This document shows positions 22,531 through 33,134 of a stretch of 64,000 nt of DNA, one piece after another (the stretch's first letter is position 1; each line of letters starts with the position of its first letter). Made by a program: the position numbers and the translations under genes. The notes below the pieces were generated by a model that saw only the letters and a program-made list of their open reading frames with translations, searched no databases and was not told the origin of the DNA. The stretch is from positions 1,426,001 through 1,490,000 of the forward strand of contig JAMSLZ010000005.1 in the NCBI GenBank assembly GCA_026027325.1. The letters run 5' to 3'. This stretch comes from Actinomucor elegans (lineage: Eukaryota; Mucoromycota; Mucoromycetes; Mucorales; Mucoraceae).

Positions 22531-25500
22531 ATGTCCCATTGTAATACTAATAATACTAATTCCTCATCTCTATCCAAACCCTCTCCTTTTAGAATTGGCT
22601 CACTCAATTGTCGCAGCCTAACTACACCTTCCAAGCCAGAAACCAGTGCCGAATTCATTCACTATCTTCGAAAACTAAACTATGATATCCTATGCTTACA
22701 AGAAACACATGTAAAACAAAACATGGAGGATATTCTAAACATCCAGTTCCAATCCACGTCAACATGTTGGTCAAAACATTGTGGTATTGTAGCTCTGAAC
22801 CCAAATTTAGAATTACACCCTCTTTTTATTACTCTAGACCAACGACTCATTGTCTGTCAAGTCAATCATGTCAATGCTCATTTCCCGCCAATCATTGTTT
22901 GTAACATTTACGCTCCTGCACAAAACAAGGAACGTCAGGTCTTCTATGATAATATTCTGTCCTTACCTATATTTCAAAACCCTTACTCTCGTTCCTCTTC
23001 AGGCTCTCCCATAATAGATACCATCTCATATTCTGAATCAGATGAAGAAGGCCTATCTACATTCATTGACACACCTATGCTAATCCTAGGTGACTTTAAT
23101 TACCATGCCGCATCATATGCTACTGATAACTCTGATTATACTAACGAATATAGCATCCCTACTCCTGCAATACCAACAAATACTGAGCCAACACCAGCCT
23201 CAGCGCAACAACGATGGCACCAGCTGCTTACTGATCATTTCTTTGAATGTACCCATGCTCGTGAGGATGGTCCTCTATTACCAACCTTTCGTCGTGGCCT
23301 TTCCAAAACTACTATTGATTACCTCTATGCATCTCCATTCCTTCATCAAAAACTTCATTCATCCAGTATCGATTTCATGTCTAATGCCTGGACAGATCAT
23401 GCTCTCTTAACTGCTCGATTTGTTTTTTATCCCCTTGATCATGGGCCAGGCCTTTGGCGTGCCAATCCACAACTTACCTCTAACCCTCACTTTACGGAAG
23501 CTCTTACAACTGCACTCGATTCGTTCCATCTTTCACTGCCTCAAATGAACCCAACACCCACCATCCAAGAACAATGGGACCAACTCAAAACGATAGTCAA
23601 AGATATAGCACTACAGTGTTCACGACGTAAAAGTGAATGGAGAAAACGACTTTTAACACGCCTGCAACGTAAACGCAACAAAATGCTGCGTGATGCTCAT
23701 GTTACTGCCCAAGTTAGCTTTCGACTCCCAGTCGTCGAACAAACCATCTCTAACCTACAACAGGATATAGCTTATAATAGCCGCTTACGCGCTGGCAAAC
23801 GATGGCGCGAGAATGGTGAGACCTCGGCCGGTTACCTCAAGAGAACTATCGAAGCTCGACAATCTAAACGAGCTATACCACCACTCCAACATCCCAGTAC
23901 CAATACAATTTGCCACACACCATCCACCATGGATGATGCCGTGTCCACCTTTTATAGCAATTTATACACTCCAGCCCTTATTGACAATGACTCCGTTCAA
24001 CAAATGACATCTACTATTAATGATAGTGAATGTCTATCCACTGAAACACAATCTTCATTGACATCCCCTTTTACTAGGATAGAATTAATTGAAGGAACTG
24101 CTCGATGCCCGCGAAAAAGTAGCCCTGGTACCGATGGGCTACCATATGAAATACTTACACTACTCTTGGATCACCACGAAACCGCCTTACTAGCCGTTAA
24201 AGTCTACAATGCGGCTCTTTCGGAAGGTATCTTCCCTGCTAGTTGGCTTACTACCTGTATGTGCCTACTCCCGAAGAAGGGCGACTTATCACTGTTAAAG
24301 AATTGGAGACCGATTTCTTTAATTAACACGGATGCGAAGACATTTACTCGTTTGATCAATGGTAGACTTATGCCCCATTTCTCCAAGATCATTTGCCCTG
24401 AACAATTAGGCTTTATGCCTGGCCGATTTATTGCTGAACATGGAATAACCGTCCAAGCTATAAAGATGCTTGCCAACCAACAGAACTCCGGTTCTATTGG
24501 ACTGCTATTAGACCAAGAAAAGGCATATGACCGAGTTCACCCCGCCTACCTGTCTGCCATCATGACTCGATTCGGTATCCCTGGAACAATGATCGTTAGT
24601 ATTACTAATCTATTCTTTTCCACACAGATACAAATTAACGTGAATGGTAATATCACCAAAGTACCAATTCCTCAACAACGTGGCCTCAGACAGGGCGATC
24701 CACTCAGCCCTTTATTATTCAACATTGCTTTCGATCCTTTTCTACGTCTGATCTCCCAAGACACTGCATTCTCCGGCTTTAATGTCCTAGAAGAAACTCC
24801 CAGCTCTCCACCTGATCAAGCAGACATATATCCTTCATTCTCCTTCTTGTATAACCCCCCTGATGAGGGTGCTACACCTTTAACCGCCGAACTACCTATT
24901 GCTACTCCATCTCTGACAGAGCCTAATGGAAATACTACACCTCTCACACACAAAATTCTGGCATATGCCGATGATACTTTGGTTTTCCTTAAAGATCAAC
25001 AAGATTTTATCCGTTTACAGGATGCAGTAAGTATATATATGAAAGCATCTAATTCCCTTCTCAATTACCATAAGACACAAGCCTTCTCTCTGTCGGGTGC
25101 TCCACTCATGGAATGGAAATCTTTTCTCTTCGAAAAAGATATCACTTCCTGGCATGATCGATCTTCCGCCAACCCTCTTACATATTTGGGGTTTCCCATC
25201 TGTTCAAGCATTACTCAAAGAAATATGGCATTCTCCAACCTGTATGATAAAATCAAATCTGCCTGTTTCATTCACTCTCAACGTTCAGTATCAATACGTG
25301 GGCGCGCTACTATTCTCAATACACTCATTTACTCTAAACTATGGCATGTCCTACGACTAGCCATTTTTACTCAAACACAACTTCTTCGCTTGCGAAGCCT
25401 TGGATCTCAATTTCTTAACAACCGCATTTTTCCTCGTTTATCATTTAGTACTTTCTCTCTATCTCGTCAACAAGGTGGAGTGGGTCTTCTCGATCCCGTT

Positions 25501-26781
25501 AAACAACAAAACGCATTACAATGGCGGTGGATATGTCCATTGATCTTGTCCGAAACAAATTCTACCAACAAGCTGCAACCAAGCCTTCCTTTACTGCGAC
25601 ACATACTTAAATACTTCTGCTCTTCAAAAACGTTTCCATCATACCGATACTACCTATTATTTCCGCACGCTCGACATTCGCACTGGGCGCCATCAACATC
25701 ATCGGGTAACAAACCTTTTCTAAATATTATAAATAATTTCACAAAAGCCATTGATGCTTTACCACGATCTTTTGATCAATGTAATGTCAGTCAATTTACC
25801 TGCCTTTCTCTTCCTTTATTTTCAGTACTTAGCTCTTCCTTTCCCAACTCTCATCCTCTAGCTACTACCTTTAATCCTCCAGATCAGCTGACCCAAGATC
25901 ATCCCGGTATTAAGAAACTCCTAGTTAAAGATGTATTTACATTTGTCTTCGAAAACCAAACACTACGTCTTCGAGAAACCAGAACCGAATTCACGCGATT
26001 TCGTAACTTGTCCCGCCTTGCTGCTCAGTTTGTGCGCAACCATCAATTACTCCTACAGCCATTCTTTTATAATCAATGTCAACCTTCCTCTCGGATGCTG
26101 CCCTCAGCCCAGAACAACATATTTGAAATCAACCTCCAACCTTTTTGTAACCGTCTCGTTCTTCATCACCTTCCTGAACAATCAACGATTTCCTTGCGAT
26201 CCCAACGATCCAGGACTATCTCCATCAACTCCATCAAATATTACAAATCTCTCCTCCCCACCGTCCAACCACCAACAACCACTCTTCTTCCGGCTCAATG
26301 GAAACGCTTCTGGTCAATCCCAATCCCTCTTCCCGCTCGCACTGTCTGGTATCGCTGTATTCACAAAAAATTGCCTACCAAACAGCGTCTACATCAATTG
26401 ATCCCTACCACCCATCAATCTCCTCTCTGTACAGTCTGTTCTCTAGCTACCATAGAAGATGATTTCCACTTTCTCTTCGCCTGCCCCCCAAAACTAGCAG
26501 TATGGCAAAACATCTTCCAGACCTATATACAAAGACAATATATTGAACCCTCCTCTATATCTCAATTACTTTCCTTCTCTTCCTCTTTGACGAGAGACGC
26601 CAACCATCCACTTCCCGAAATTGGTATTTACCAAATCTTTGCGTGCACCTTACTGAACATTTGGCAAGCTCATTGGCGCCTCGTTTTCGATAACGTTTCG
26701 TTTTCATCGACAAATGTAATTGCATCCACCTCTAGACTTCTAACCCGACTTGATTCTGAAAGTCAAACTGATTTGGACTAA
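22531..26781 (+). CDS. LINE ORF2: endonuclease and reverse transcriptase
   Basis: 1416 residues. N-terminal apurinic-type endonuclease (~20-290): IGSLNCRSL, DILCLQETHV, LILGDFNYHA and TDHALLTARF give the Asn, Glu, Asp-Asn and Asp-His catalytic blocks. Reverse transcriptase (~520-860): RKSSPGTDGLPYEIL, LLPKKGDLSLLKNWRPISLI, EQLGFMPGRFI, LLLDQEKAYDRV, QQRGLRQGDPLSPLLFNI and catalytic ILAYADDTLVF. The C-terminal zf-RVT-like region reads WYRCIHKKLPTKQRLH followed by CTVCSLATIEDDFHFLFACP. The endonuclease nicks the target and the RT primes on the nick. An insert of ~55 residues separates the PLSPLLFNI and AYADD blocks, longer than usual. No stop or frameshift is present. Confidence 0.95.
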   Translation: MSHCNTNNTNSSSLSKPSPFRIGSLNCRSLTTPSKPETSAEFIHYLRKLNYDILCLQETHVKQNMEDILNIQFQSTSTCWSKHCGIVALNPNLELHPLFITLDQRLIVCQVNHVNAHFPPIIVCNIYAPAQNKERQVFYDNILSLPIFQNPYSRSSSGSPIIDTISYSESDEEGLSTFIDTPMLILGDFNYHAASYATDNSDYTNEYSIPTPAIPTNTEPTPASAQQRWHQLLTDHFFECTHAREDGPLLPTFRRGLSKTTIDYLYASPFLHQKLHSSSIDFMSNAWTDHALLTARFVFYPLDHGPGLWRANPQLTSNPHFTEALTTALDSFHLSLPQMNPTPTIQEQWDQLKTIVKDIALQCSRRKSEWRKRLLTRLQRKRNKMLRDAHVTAQVSFRLPVVEQTISNLQQDIAYNSRLRAGKRWRENGETSAGYLKRTIEARQSKRAIPPLQHPSTNTICHTPSTMDDAVSTFYSNLYTPALIDNDSVQQMTSTINDSECLSTETQSSLTSPFTRIELIEGTARCPRKSSPGTDGLPYEILTLLLDHHETALLAVKVYNAALSEGIFPASWLTTCMCLLPKKGDLSLLKNWRPISLINTDAKTFTRLINGRLMPHFSKIICPEQLGFMPGRFIAEHGITVQAIKMLANQQNSGSIGLLLDQEKAYDRVHPAYLSAIMTRFGIPGTMIVSITNLFFSTQIQINVNGNITKVPIPQQRGLRQGDPLSPLLFNIAFDPFLRLISQDTAFSGFNVLEETPSSPPDQADIYPSFSFLYNPPDEGATPLTAELPIATPSLTEPNGNTTPLTHKILAYADDTLVFLKDQQDFIRLQDAVSIYMKASNSLLNYHKTQAFSLSGAPLMEWKSFLFEKDITSWHDRSSANPLTYLGFPICSSITQRNMAFSNLYDKIKSACFIHSQRSVSIRGRATILNTLIYSKLWHVLRLAIFTQTQLLRLRSLGSQFLNNRIFPRLSFSTFSLSRQQGGVGLLDPVKQQNALQWRWICPLILSETNSTNKLQPSLPLLRHILKYFCSSKTFPSYRYYLLFPHARHSHWAPSTSSGNKPFLNIINNFTKAIDALPRSFDQCNVSQFTCLSLPLFSVLSSSFPNSHPLATTFNPPDQLTQDHPGIKKLLVKDVFTFVFENQTLRLRETRTEFTRFRNLSRLAAQFVRNHQLLLQPFFYNQCQPSSRMLPSAQNNIFEINLQPFCNRLVLHHLPEQSTISLRSQRSRTISINSIKYYKSLLPTVQPPTTTLLPAQWKRFWSIPIPLPARTVWYRCIHKKLPTKQRLHQLIPTTHQSPLCTVCSLATIEDDFHFLFACPPKLAVWQNIFQTYIQRQYIEPSSISQLLSFSSSLTRDANHPLPEIGIYQIFACTLLNIWQAHWRLVFDNVSFSSTNVIASTSRLLTRLDSESQTDLD

Positions 26782-26918
26782 CCACCTCACCGCTCATTTA
26801 AACCTTAAACTAATTCTCATATACTCTCTATACCCAATCTTCATTTCCTCTCCAATAACCTTGCGACGATATAAGGATTTAAAATAAAACCGGAGTTTAC
26901 TCCCCTACAAAAAAAAAA

Positions 26919-26932
26919 GATAGCACTATCAC
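26919..26932 (+). repeat. Target-site duplication of the LINE, 3' copy
   Basis: GATAGCACTATCAC directly after the A tail, identical to 21018-21031. Confidence 0.92.
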
Positions 26933-27049
26933 TGCTAATGCCTGAGCACAAGCTGTAATTCAATGACTCTCGCGATTGTTATTACTATATCCGAATGAAC
27001 TCGTCTCTCTTTTCCTTATACTCTCAATAACCTCTCTTTTTTTTTATCA

Positions 27050-27652
27050 ATGGTACATTACCGCCTAATTATCAAAACAAAATCTCTCGATTAACTCATT
27101 TATTTTATGCTTATAGCTTCGTTTTATCTTGGTACAGAATCGTCAAGGAAAAACGAGATTAGCAAAGTGGTATGTACCCTACGAGGATGAGGAAAAAGTA
27201 AAGCTTAAAGGAGAAGTGCATCGACTTATAGCTCCTAGAGATCAGAAACATCAAAGTAACTTTGTCGAAGTAAGTGTTGATTTTGTTTCGATAAACGCTT
27301 TTCACTCATTGATGAACGTAGTTTCGAAACTACAAGATTGTCTATCGTCGATATGCTGGATTATTCTTTTGCGTCTGTGTGGACGCCAATGATAATGAAT
27401 TATCTTACTTAGAAGCTATTCACTTCTTTGTCGAGGTCTTGGATGCGTTCTTTGGCAACGTGTGTGAATTGGATTTAGTATTCAACTTTTACAAGGTAAA
27501 ACCCGGCTTTTATTTATGAGTTTTACAAGTGTATTCACTACATTATCTAGGTCTATGCTATCTTGGATGAAGTGTTTTTAGCAGGTGAAATTGAAGAAAC
27601 TAGTAAAAACGTGGTTTTAACGAGACTAGATCATTTGGATAAGCTAGAATAG
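27050..27652 (+). CDS. AP-2 adaptor complex subunit sigma
   Basis: Four exons: 27050-27052, 27117-27269, 27322-27495 and 27551-27652. The first exon is only the ATG, directly followed by donor GTACAT; splicing yields [20 protein letters not shown], nearly identical to AP-2 sigma of animals and fungi. Further blocks: [89 protein letters not shown], ending LDHLDKLE. Length about 143 is standard. AP-2 links clathrin to cargo at the plasma membrane; sigma binds acidic dileucine signals. Starting at the next internal ATG would remove the conserved N-terminal strand, so the ATG-only exon is preferred. Confidence 0.93.
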
Positions 27653-27860
27653 TTACCGTATACCTTAACATGTAAATAAAATATATATACTCTCTGTTGT
27701 GTGCGTGTATCGTTTCACGCAGTTCAAGTGGAGAATGTGATCTCTATTTTTTCCCAAAGCACTCTTTCTCACTCTCTTTTTTTATTTTTATTTTTATTTT
27801 TTATTTTTATTTTTTTTTTATTTTTTTTCTTCTTCTTCCTTGTAACTAATTGACACAGCA

Positions 27861-29732
27861 ATGTCAGTTTATAATCATCGACCTATGGTGAATAGTTCAA
27901 ACCAGACGCGATTACTGGAACTATTAGAGGCCGTGAAAAGTGAATACGACCAACTGAGCCAAGACGCTCAAATAACCAAAAGCCAAAGAGACGAATACGA
28001 GCATAAAGGTAAGACCGAGAGACGCGAGCAGCTGCCTATATGTATATATATATATATATATATATTCAATTGTGATATGATAGTGAATAGCCAGATACAA
28101 GAGATGAATATACTTCAACAGACGTTAATAGACCTTGAAAGAACACAGCAAATGTTAAAGAAACAGTTACGTATAGAACATATATACGTGTATCTACAAT
28201 GGCTAATGGTAGATATAGGTATGAAGAAGAGATATCTCGACTAAGACAGCAATTGGATCACGGTGGTAGTGGATATCATCATCCTATGCCGCTCGATAAT
28301 AAACCACCTCAGCCTATCCTTTCTTCTCCAGCTACATCCTTACATAATTCTCCACTTGTTAATGCACCTCACTTCAGACCTACCAATACAAACGCAAATA
28401 CAAAAGTTCCTCCACCACAGAGCACAATTCCACTAAACGACCTCGATCCTGAAACTGTACCTGCTAATATGAAGACAGAAGGATCAGATTGGTTCGCATT
28501 GCAAGTATATCCTATTCAGTGTATTCCTTAACAGCAAATTAACCTAATTCAATGCGCATAGATTCAACCCAAAAGTACCAAGATATCTCAAAGTCAATTT
28601 ACTTCATACGTTAGATCATGACAGCGTTGTTTGTTGTGTCAAATTTAGTATGGATGGTAGATATCTTGCAGCTGGTTGCAATCAAGCGACTTATATCTAT
28701 GATGCCATGACCTCTCACCGTATCACGTAAAGTATAATCGAGGAGAAAGATACGCGTTTTAAAAGCGAATATATACTTATATATATACATATACATATAT
28801 AATATACACCTAGTGTTTTACGAGATGAAACCGCAGGTAGAGATGGCGATCTGTATATTCGGTCCGTTAGTTTTAGTCCAGATGGAAAGTACTTAGCCAC
28901 TGGAGCAGAAGATCGAAGAATCCGAGTAAGTATCTACGAGAATCATTCAAACTAGCCATTAATAGGCACACACTCGATGACATAGATCTGGGATATTGCA
29001 AAAGCGCGTATTCGTTGTGTATTAGCAGGTCACGAGCAAGACATTTATTCATTGGAATTTAGTCGTGATGGTCGCATACTTGTCTCAGGTTCTGGTGATC
29101 GTACTACACGCATTTGGGATTGGGTAGAAGCCAAATGCCTGCATACACTGCGTATTAGTGAGATGGATCAAAATGACCCAGGTGTTACAAGTATTGCCAT
29201 CAGTCCTGATAGTCGTCTTATAGCAGCCGGTAGTTTGGATAAGATGGTTCGTGTTTGGGACGCGCTTAATGGCACACTATTGGAACGATTAGAGGGCCAT
29301 AAAGATAGTGTTTATAGTGTTGCGTTTATGCCTGATGGCGAAACACTAGTCAGTGGCAGTTTAGACAAGACTCTACGATTATGGAAACTGGGCACAACAA
29401 CATCTTCTTGTATTCAAGTATTCTCAGGACACAAGGACTTTGTCTTGTCAGTCGCTACAACTGTGGATGGTCGCTGGGTAGTGTCCGGCTCGAAAGATCG
29501 TAGTGTTCAATTTTGGGATCCAAGGACAGGCCAAACCCAATTTATGCTCCAAGGCCATAAGAATTCAGGTAAAATAGATAAAGGTATATGCAAAAAAAAA
29601 ATGAGCCAATATTCATCTCTTATTATAGTGATATCAGTCGCTACAAGTCCTGGCAAAAGATCCTTGTTTGCTACAGGCTCTGGTGATAATCGAGCAAGAA
29701 TCTGGAGTTATGACTCTGTGCTTCCATCTTGA
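27861..29732 (+). CDS. tup1: Transcriptional corepressor Tup1
   Basis: N-terminal tetramerisation helix ([20 protein letters not shown], then [32 protein letters not shown]), a Pro/Asn-rich linker, and a C-terminal seven-blade WD40 propeller, opening [20 protein letters not shown] and closing [16 protein letters not shown]. Repeats end in IWDIAK, IWDWVE, VWDALN, LWKLGT and FWDPRT. Exons: 27861-28008, 28084-28165, 28219-28500, then from 28562 onward with further introns near 28730, 28930 and 29570-29630. The third intron requires a GC donor (GCAAGT at 28501) to keep phase and give the conserved WFALFNPK. Tup1 with Cyc8/Ssn6 represses many promoters via DNA-binding partners and histone deacetylases. 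Confidence 0.93.
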
Positions 29733-30066
29733 AAATTTTTATATCCAATCATATCACACGATCTTTCTATCTAGATAATACTATGATAGTTCTTTCCTTG
29801 ATATAATAGCTTCTTTCTCGGTTTGCTTGAATAAAATAGCTTCTTGAGCTTTATATGTATGTATGTATTTGATCGCTCAGAAGACTTTCATCAATGACTT
29901 GATTCCTGCTAAAAGCTGAATCAATCAATCTAAACCTTGTAGATTGCACCATTAATTTCATATCAACCAGCATCGTGAGAAAGCTGACCTTTAAATTCAA
30001 TACAACTATATAACTGCAACGCAAAGTTTCTTTTTTTTCTTTTCTTCTTTAAAACCTATACCAGCT
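29733..30066. other. Intergenic between tup1 and the PABA synthase gene
   Basis: Tandem genes in the same direction. Nothing beyond UTR-like A+T-rich sequence and a pyrimidine run just before the next ATG. Confidence 0.5.
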
Positions 30067-32979
30067 ATGAAAGAGCATATAAAGACTTTGATTATAGACA
30101 ACTACGATTCTTATACCTTCAATTTATTACAGCTGTTTGATAACGACTCTAATATTGTAGTAGTTCGAAACGATCAGTTTACTTGGTAATAGAAGATCTA
30201 GCGAGATCTTTTTTTTTTGTGGAGATCTACTTTACTGAAAAAAAAGTTATACATAGGGAAGAGTTTACTACTGATATCTTGCCTCATTTTGATAATGTGA
30301 TAATCTCTCCCGGACCTGGAAAGCCTGATAGACCTTCTGTAATGTAGCTTAGATCAATCCAGCATAGTTTTCTAGTTATTGACAGTTCTTGAATAGGACT
30401 TTGGATTATGTACACAGTTATTACAAGCACAATTGGATCCTCTGCAGGCCAAGAATCATCGACCTGTATTTGGTGTATGCTTGGGACATCAAGGCATAGC
30501 TCACTTTATGGGCGGAAAGGTAAATACAATACAGAAATTCAAAAACAGTCTCTTTGACAGCTTTGTAGGTTATTCATACACCGAGAATTATGCACGGCAG
30601 AATGTCCCAGGTGCACTACTATGACCATCAACAAAATACAACCTACAAAGACTTGCTGCATGGCTGTCCAACTTCTTTTTGGGCTGTAAGGTACCATTCT
30701 TTAGTGGTGGATAAAGACTGTAAAGTATTCCTTTTATAGAGAGAGTGAGAGAGTACACTGGTCCTAAATCATCTGCATTACACAAATAGCTCTACCAAAA
30801 GATCTACTATTGACTTCCTACTGCTATGAGAATGACGCTGATATGGATGCTCTGAAGAATGCCACTTTTCTGTCTGATACCAACGATGAAACTAGTGCCG
30901 AAAAGCATCATTTTTTGAATCATATTGATTATCAAAACACAACAGAAACACCTATTACAGTCATGGGGTTCCAACATCGATATTTGCCTCTGTGGGGTGT
31001 TCAGTATCATCCAGAATCTGTATCTACCGAGCATGGTGCTAAGTTGATATCCAATTTTCAAGCTGCAACATATCAATGGATGTTAGAGAAGCGCCGCCCA
31101 TTATCAACTACGCCTCTCAGTTCTCATTTATTAGCCTATTCTGCAGCAGTTCCAAAGATCGCTGAAAAACAAACTAATCCACAAAAGTACCAATTGTATA
31201 TAAAGACAAGTTCACATAGCTGGGTTGATCCTGATTTGCTAGTGGAGCAACTATTAACCAATGACAATGTAGAAAATATGAGTTGGCTGGATAGCAGTCG
31301 ATCCAATTCACCTTATTCCCGTATGTCTGTTCTATCCACTCACCCAGCCATGACCATGACTTACTCCACCTTGCACAAACAAGTTCGCACTACTCATCGC
31401 CAAAACCAAGCAACGCAAATCAGCCAGCTCGACCCTGATACCACCTTTTTTGATCATGTATCCGACTTTTTACGTCAATGCGGCCAAGTCACACCTGTCG
31501 CTTTGGATAAACATGCCAGAGGAGTGACGGATATGGAGTTTCAAGGCGGTCTTGTCGGTTACTTTGGGTACGAAATGAAGCGTGAAAGCTTGCCAGGTTA
31601 TGCCACGCCTGCTGCTCAAGCCTGTCACTGTCCATCTCACGATGGTGATCACTGCTGTGTGTGTGTAGAGGAGCCTGATGCGGCTTTTCAGTTTGTGGAT
31701 CGTTTCTTTGTCTTTGATCTCTTGAAGAAACAGGTTTATATTTGCTGTCTTGTAGCGCAAGAGCCCATCAACCAGATTCTATCATGGATCGATGCACAGG
31801 AACAGACATTCATCGACACAGCCAAGCGCATCCATAAGCGTCAATTGGCAAATGAGCTAATCAATTTTACCCCTGCTTCTTCTGCACGTACTTCGCCTAC
31901 ACCTTTTGCTGCCAATGATGGTCTATTTACACCCGATGTTGAGCACCAACATTACTTAAAGACCATTGAGCAATGCGTAGATTATATCCGCGAAGGTGAA
32001 TCCTACGAGCTGTGTCTAACGACTCGTTTTCGTTTGCAATTGCCTAAACAAACCATGGACCTGTGGCGATTATATACACACTATTTGCGCAGAAACAATC
32101 CTGCACCCTTTTCTGCCTTGTTGATGTTTCCAAACCTGAGTCTGTTGAGCTCAAGTCCCGAACGATTTTTGAAGGTGAGCGCAGATCATGTAGCAGAAAT
32201 GAAGCCGATCAAGGGCACAATAGCACGAGCGCTTAAATGTGTTTGTGAAGAAAATTGCTGTGATTTCGGAGCTGCTTGTGAAGCAAAACGGTTACAAGAA
32301 GATGAGATGCGAAAGCAGCAGTTATGGCAAGACGTCAAGGAGAGAGCCGAGAATTTGATGGTATTGTAAAAGAGACACAGTTGCATCAAAACTCAAATAA
32401 CTCAGCCTTTTTTTTTTTTTTTTTTTTTTTGATAGATTGTTGACTTGATTCGTAATGATTTGGCACAAGTGTGTACTCCAAGCTCTGTTCGTGTGCCCAA
32501 ATTGATGCATGTAGAGACTTATGAGAAAGTGCATCATTTGGTATCTACAGTACGCGGTCAATTGCATCCTCATGTGAATAGCGTTGAGGCAGTACAAAAA
32601 TGCTTCCCACCTGGATCCATGACCGGTGCACCCAAGTTGAGATCAGTGCAATTGTTAGATGAATTGGAACAGCAACATCCTCGTGGCGTATACTCTGGCT
32701 GCTTGGGTTATTTCTCGCTGAGTGGTAGTGCTGATTTTAATGTCGTAATTCGAACTGCAGTAGCATCTACTAAAGCAGATGGCATGATACACGTATCTGT
32801 AGGTGGTGGAGGTGCAATCACCTTTTTATCTAATCCAGAGCAAGAATGGAAGGAAACGTTGTTGAAAACAAAGAGTGTAGCGCCAAGGTAAGCCGACTTT
32901 TTATTATTATTATTTAGTAGATTGATGTAGCTCATGCTGTTTTATGTATAGTGTCAAGGAATTCCTGGATAATCAATAA
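30067..32979 (+). CDS. Aminodeoxychorismate (PABA) synthase, fused PabA-PabB
   Basis: An N-terminal glutamine amidotransferase is fused to a C-terminal chorismate-binding domain. Amidotransferase: IIDNYDSYTFNLLQLF, IISPGPGKPD, VFGVCLGHQGIAHF (Cys nucleophile), RIMHGRMSQVHYY, FWAVRYHSLVV, and WGVQYHPESVSTEHG (His-Glu). PabB part: FQGGLVGYFGYEMKRE, GESYELCLTTRFRL, LSSSPERFLKV, MKPIKGTIARAL, LIRNDLAQVC, FPPGSMTGAPKL, and YSGCLGYFSLSGSADFNVVI. The PIKGT Lys is diagnostic of PabB; anthranilate synthase has PIAGT. It aminates chorismate to 4-amino-4-deoxychorismate for folate synthesis. Introns split the N-terminal half; one begins with GTAAAG after VVDKD, another near 32366-32438 has a 23-T tract. 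The last exon gives VKEFLDNQ. All motifs are intact. Confidence 0.93.
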
Positions 32980-33134
32980 CTCACGTTATTATAAAAACTG
33001 TATATAGTGTCCACTCTTTTCTTTTCATATATAAGCAGTATTGCTGCCCTGCCATTTATAGACATACAGAATGTTTTATATGTAATAAACATGCATTTGC
33101 TTTTTTTTTTAATATATGTATCTACATAAATCTA

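Larger units (their letters stand above)
21032..26918 (+). mobile_element. Full-length LINE (non-LTR) retrotransposon
   Basis: A 5.9-kb element bounded by an exact 14-bp target-site duplication, with a ~260-bp 5' UTR, two open frames separated by 22 bp, a short 3' UTR and a 10-bp A tail at 26909-26918. ORF2 has an N-terminal endonuclease, a central reverse transcriptase and a C-terminal Cys/His motif; no RNase H domain was seen. Both frames are uninterrupted and the duplication is perfect, so insertion is recent and the copy may be competent. The architecture fits the L1/Tx1-like side of non-LTR elements, but the clade is not established. Confidence 0.95.

Noticed and set aside
27924..28118. 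Minus frame with Tyr/Ile repeats
   Set aside because: Antisense reading through the TA repeat in the first tup1 intron.
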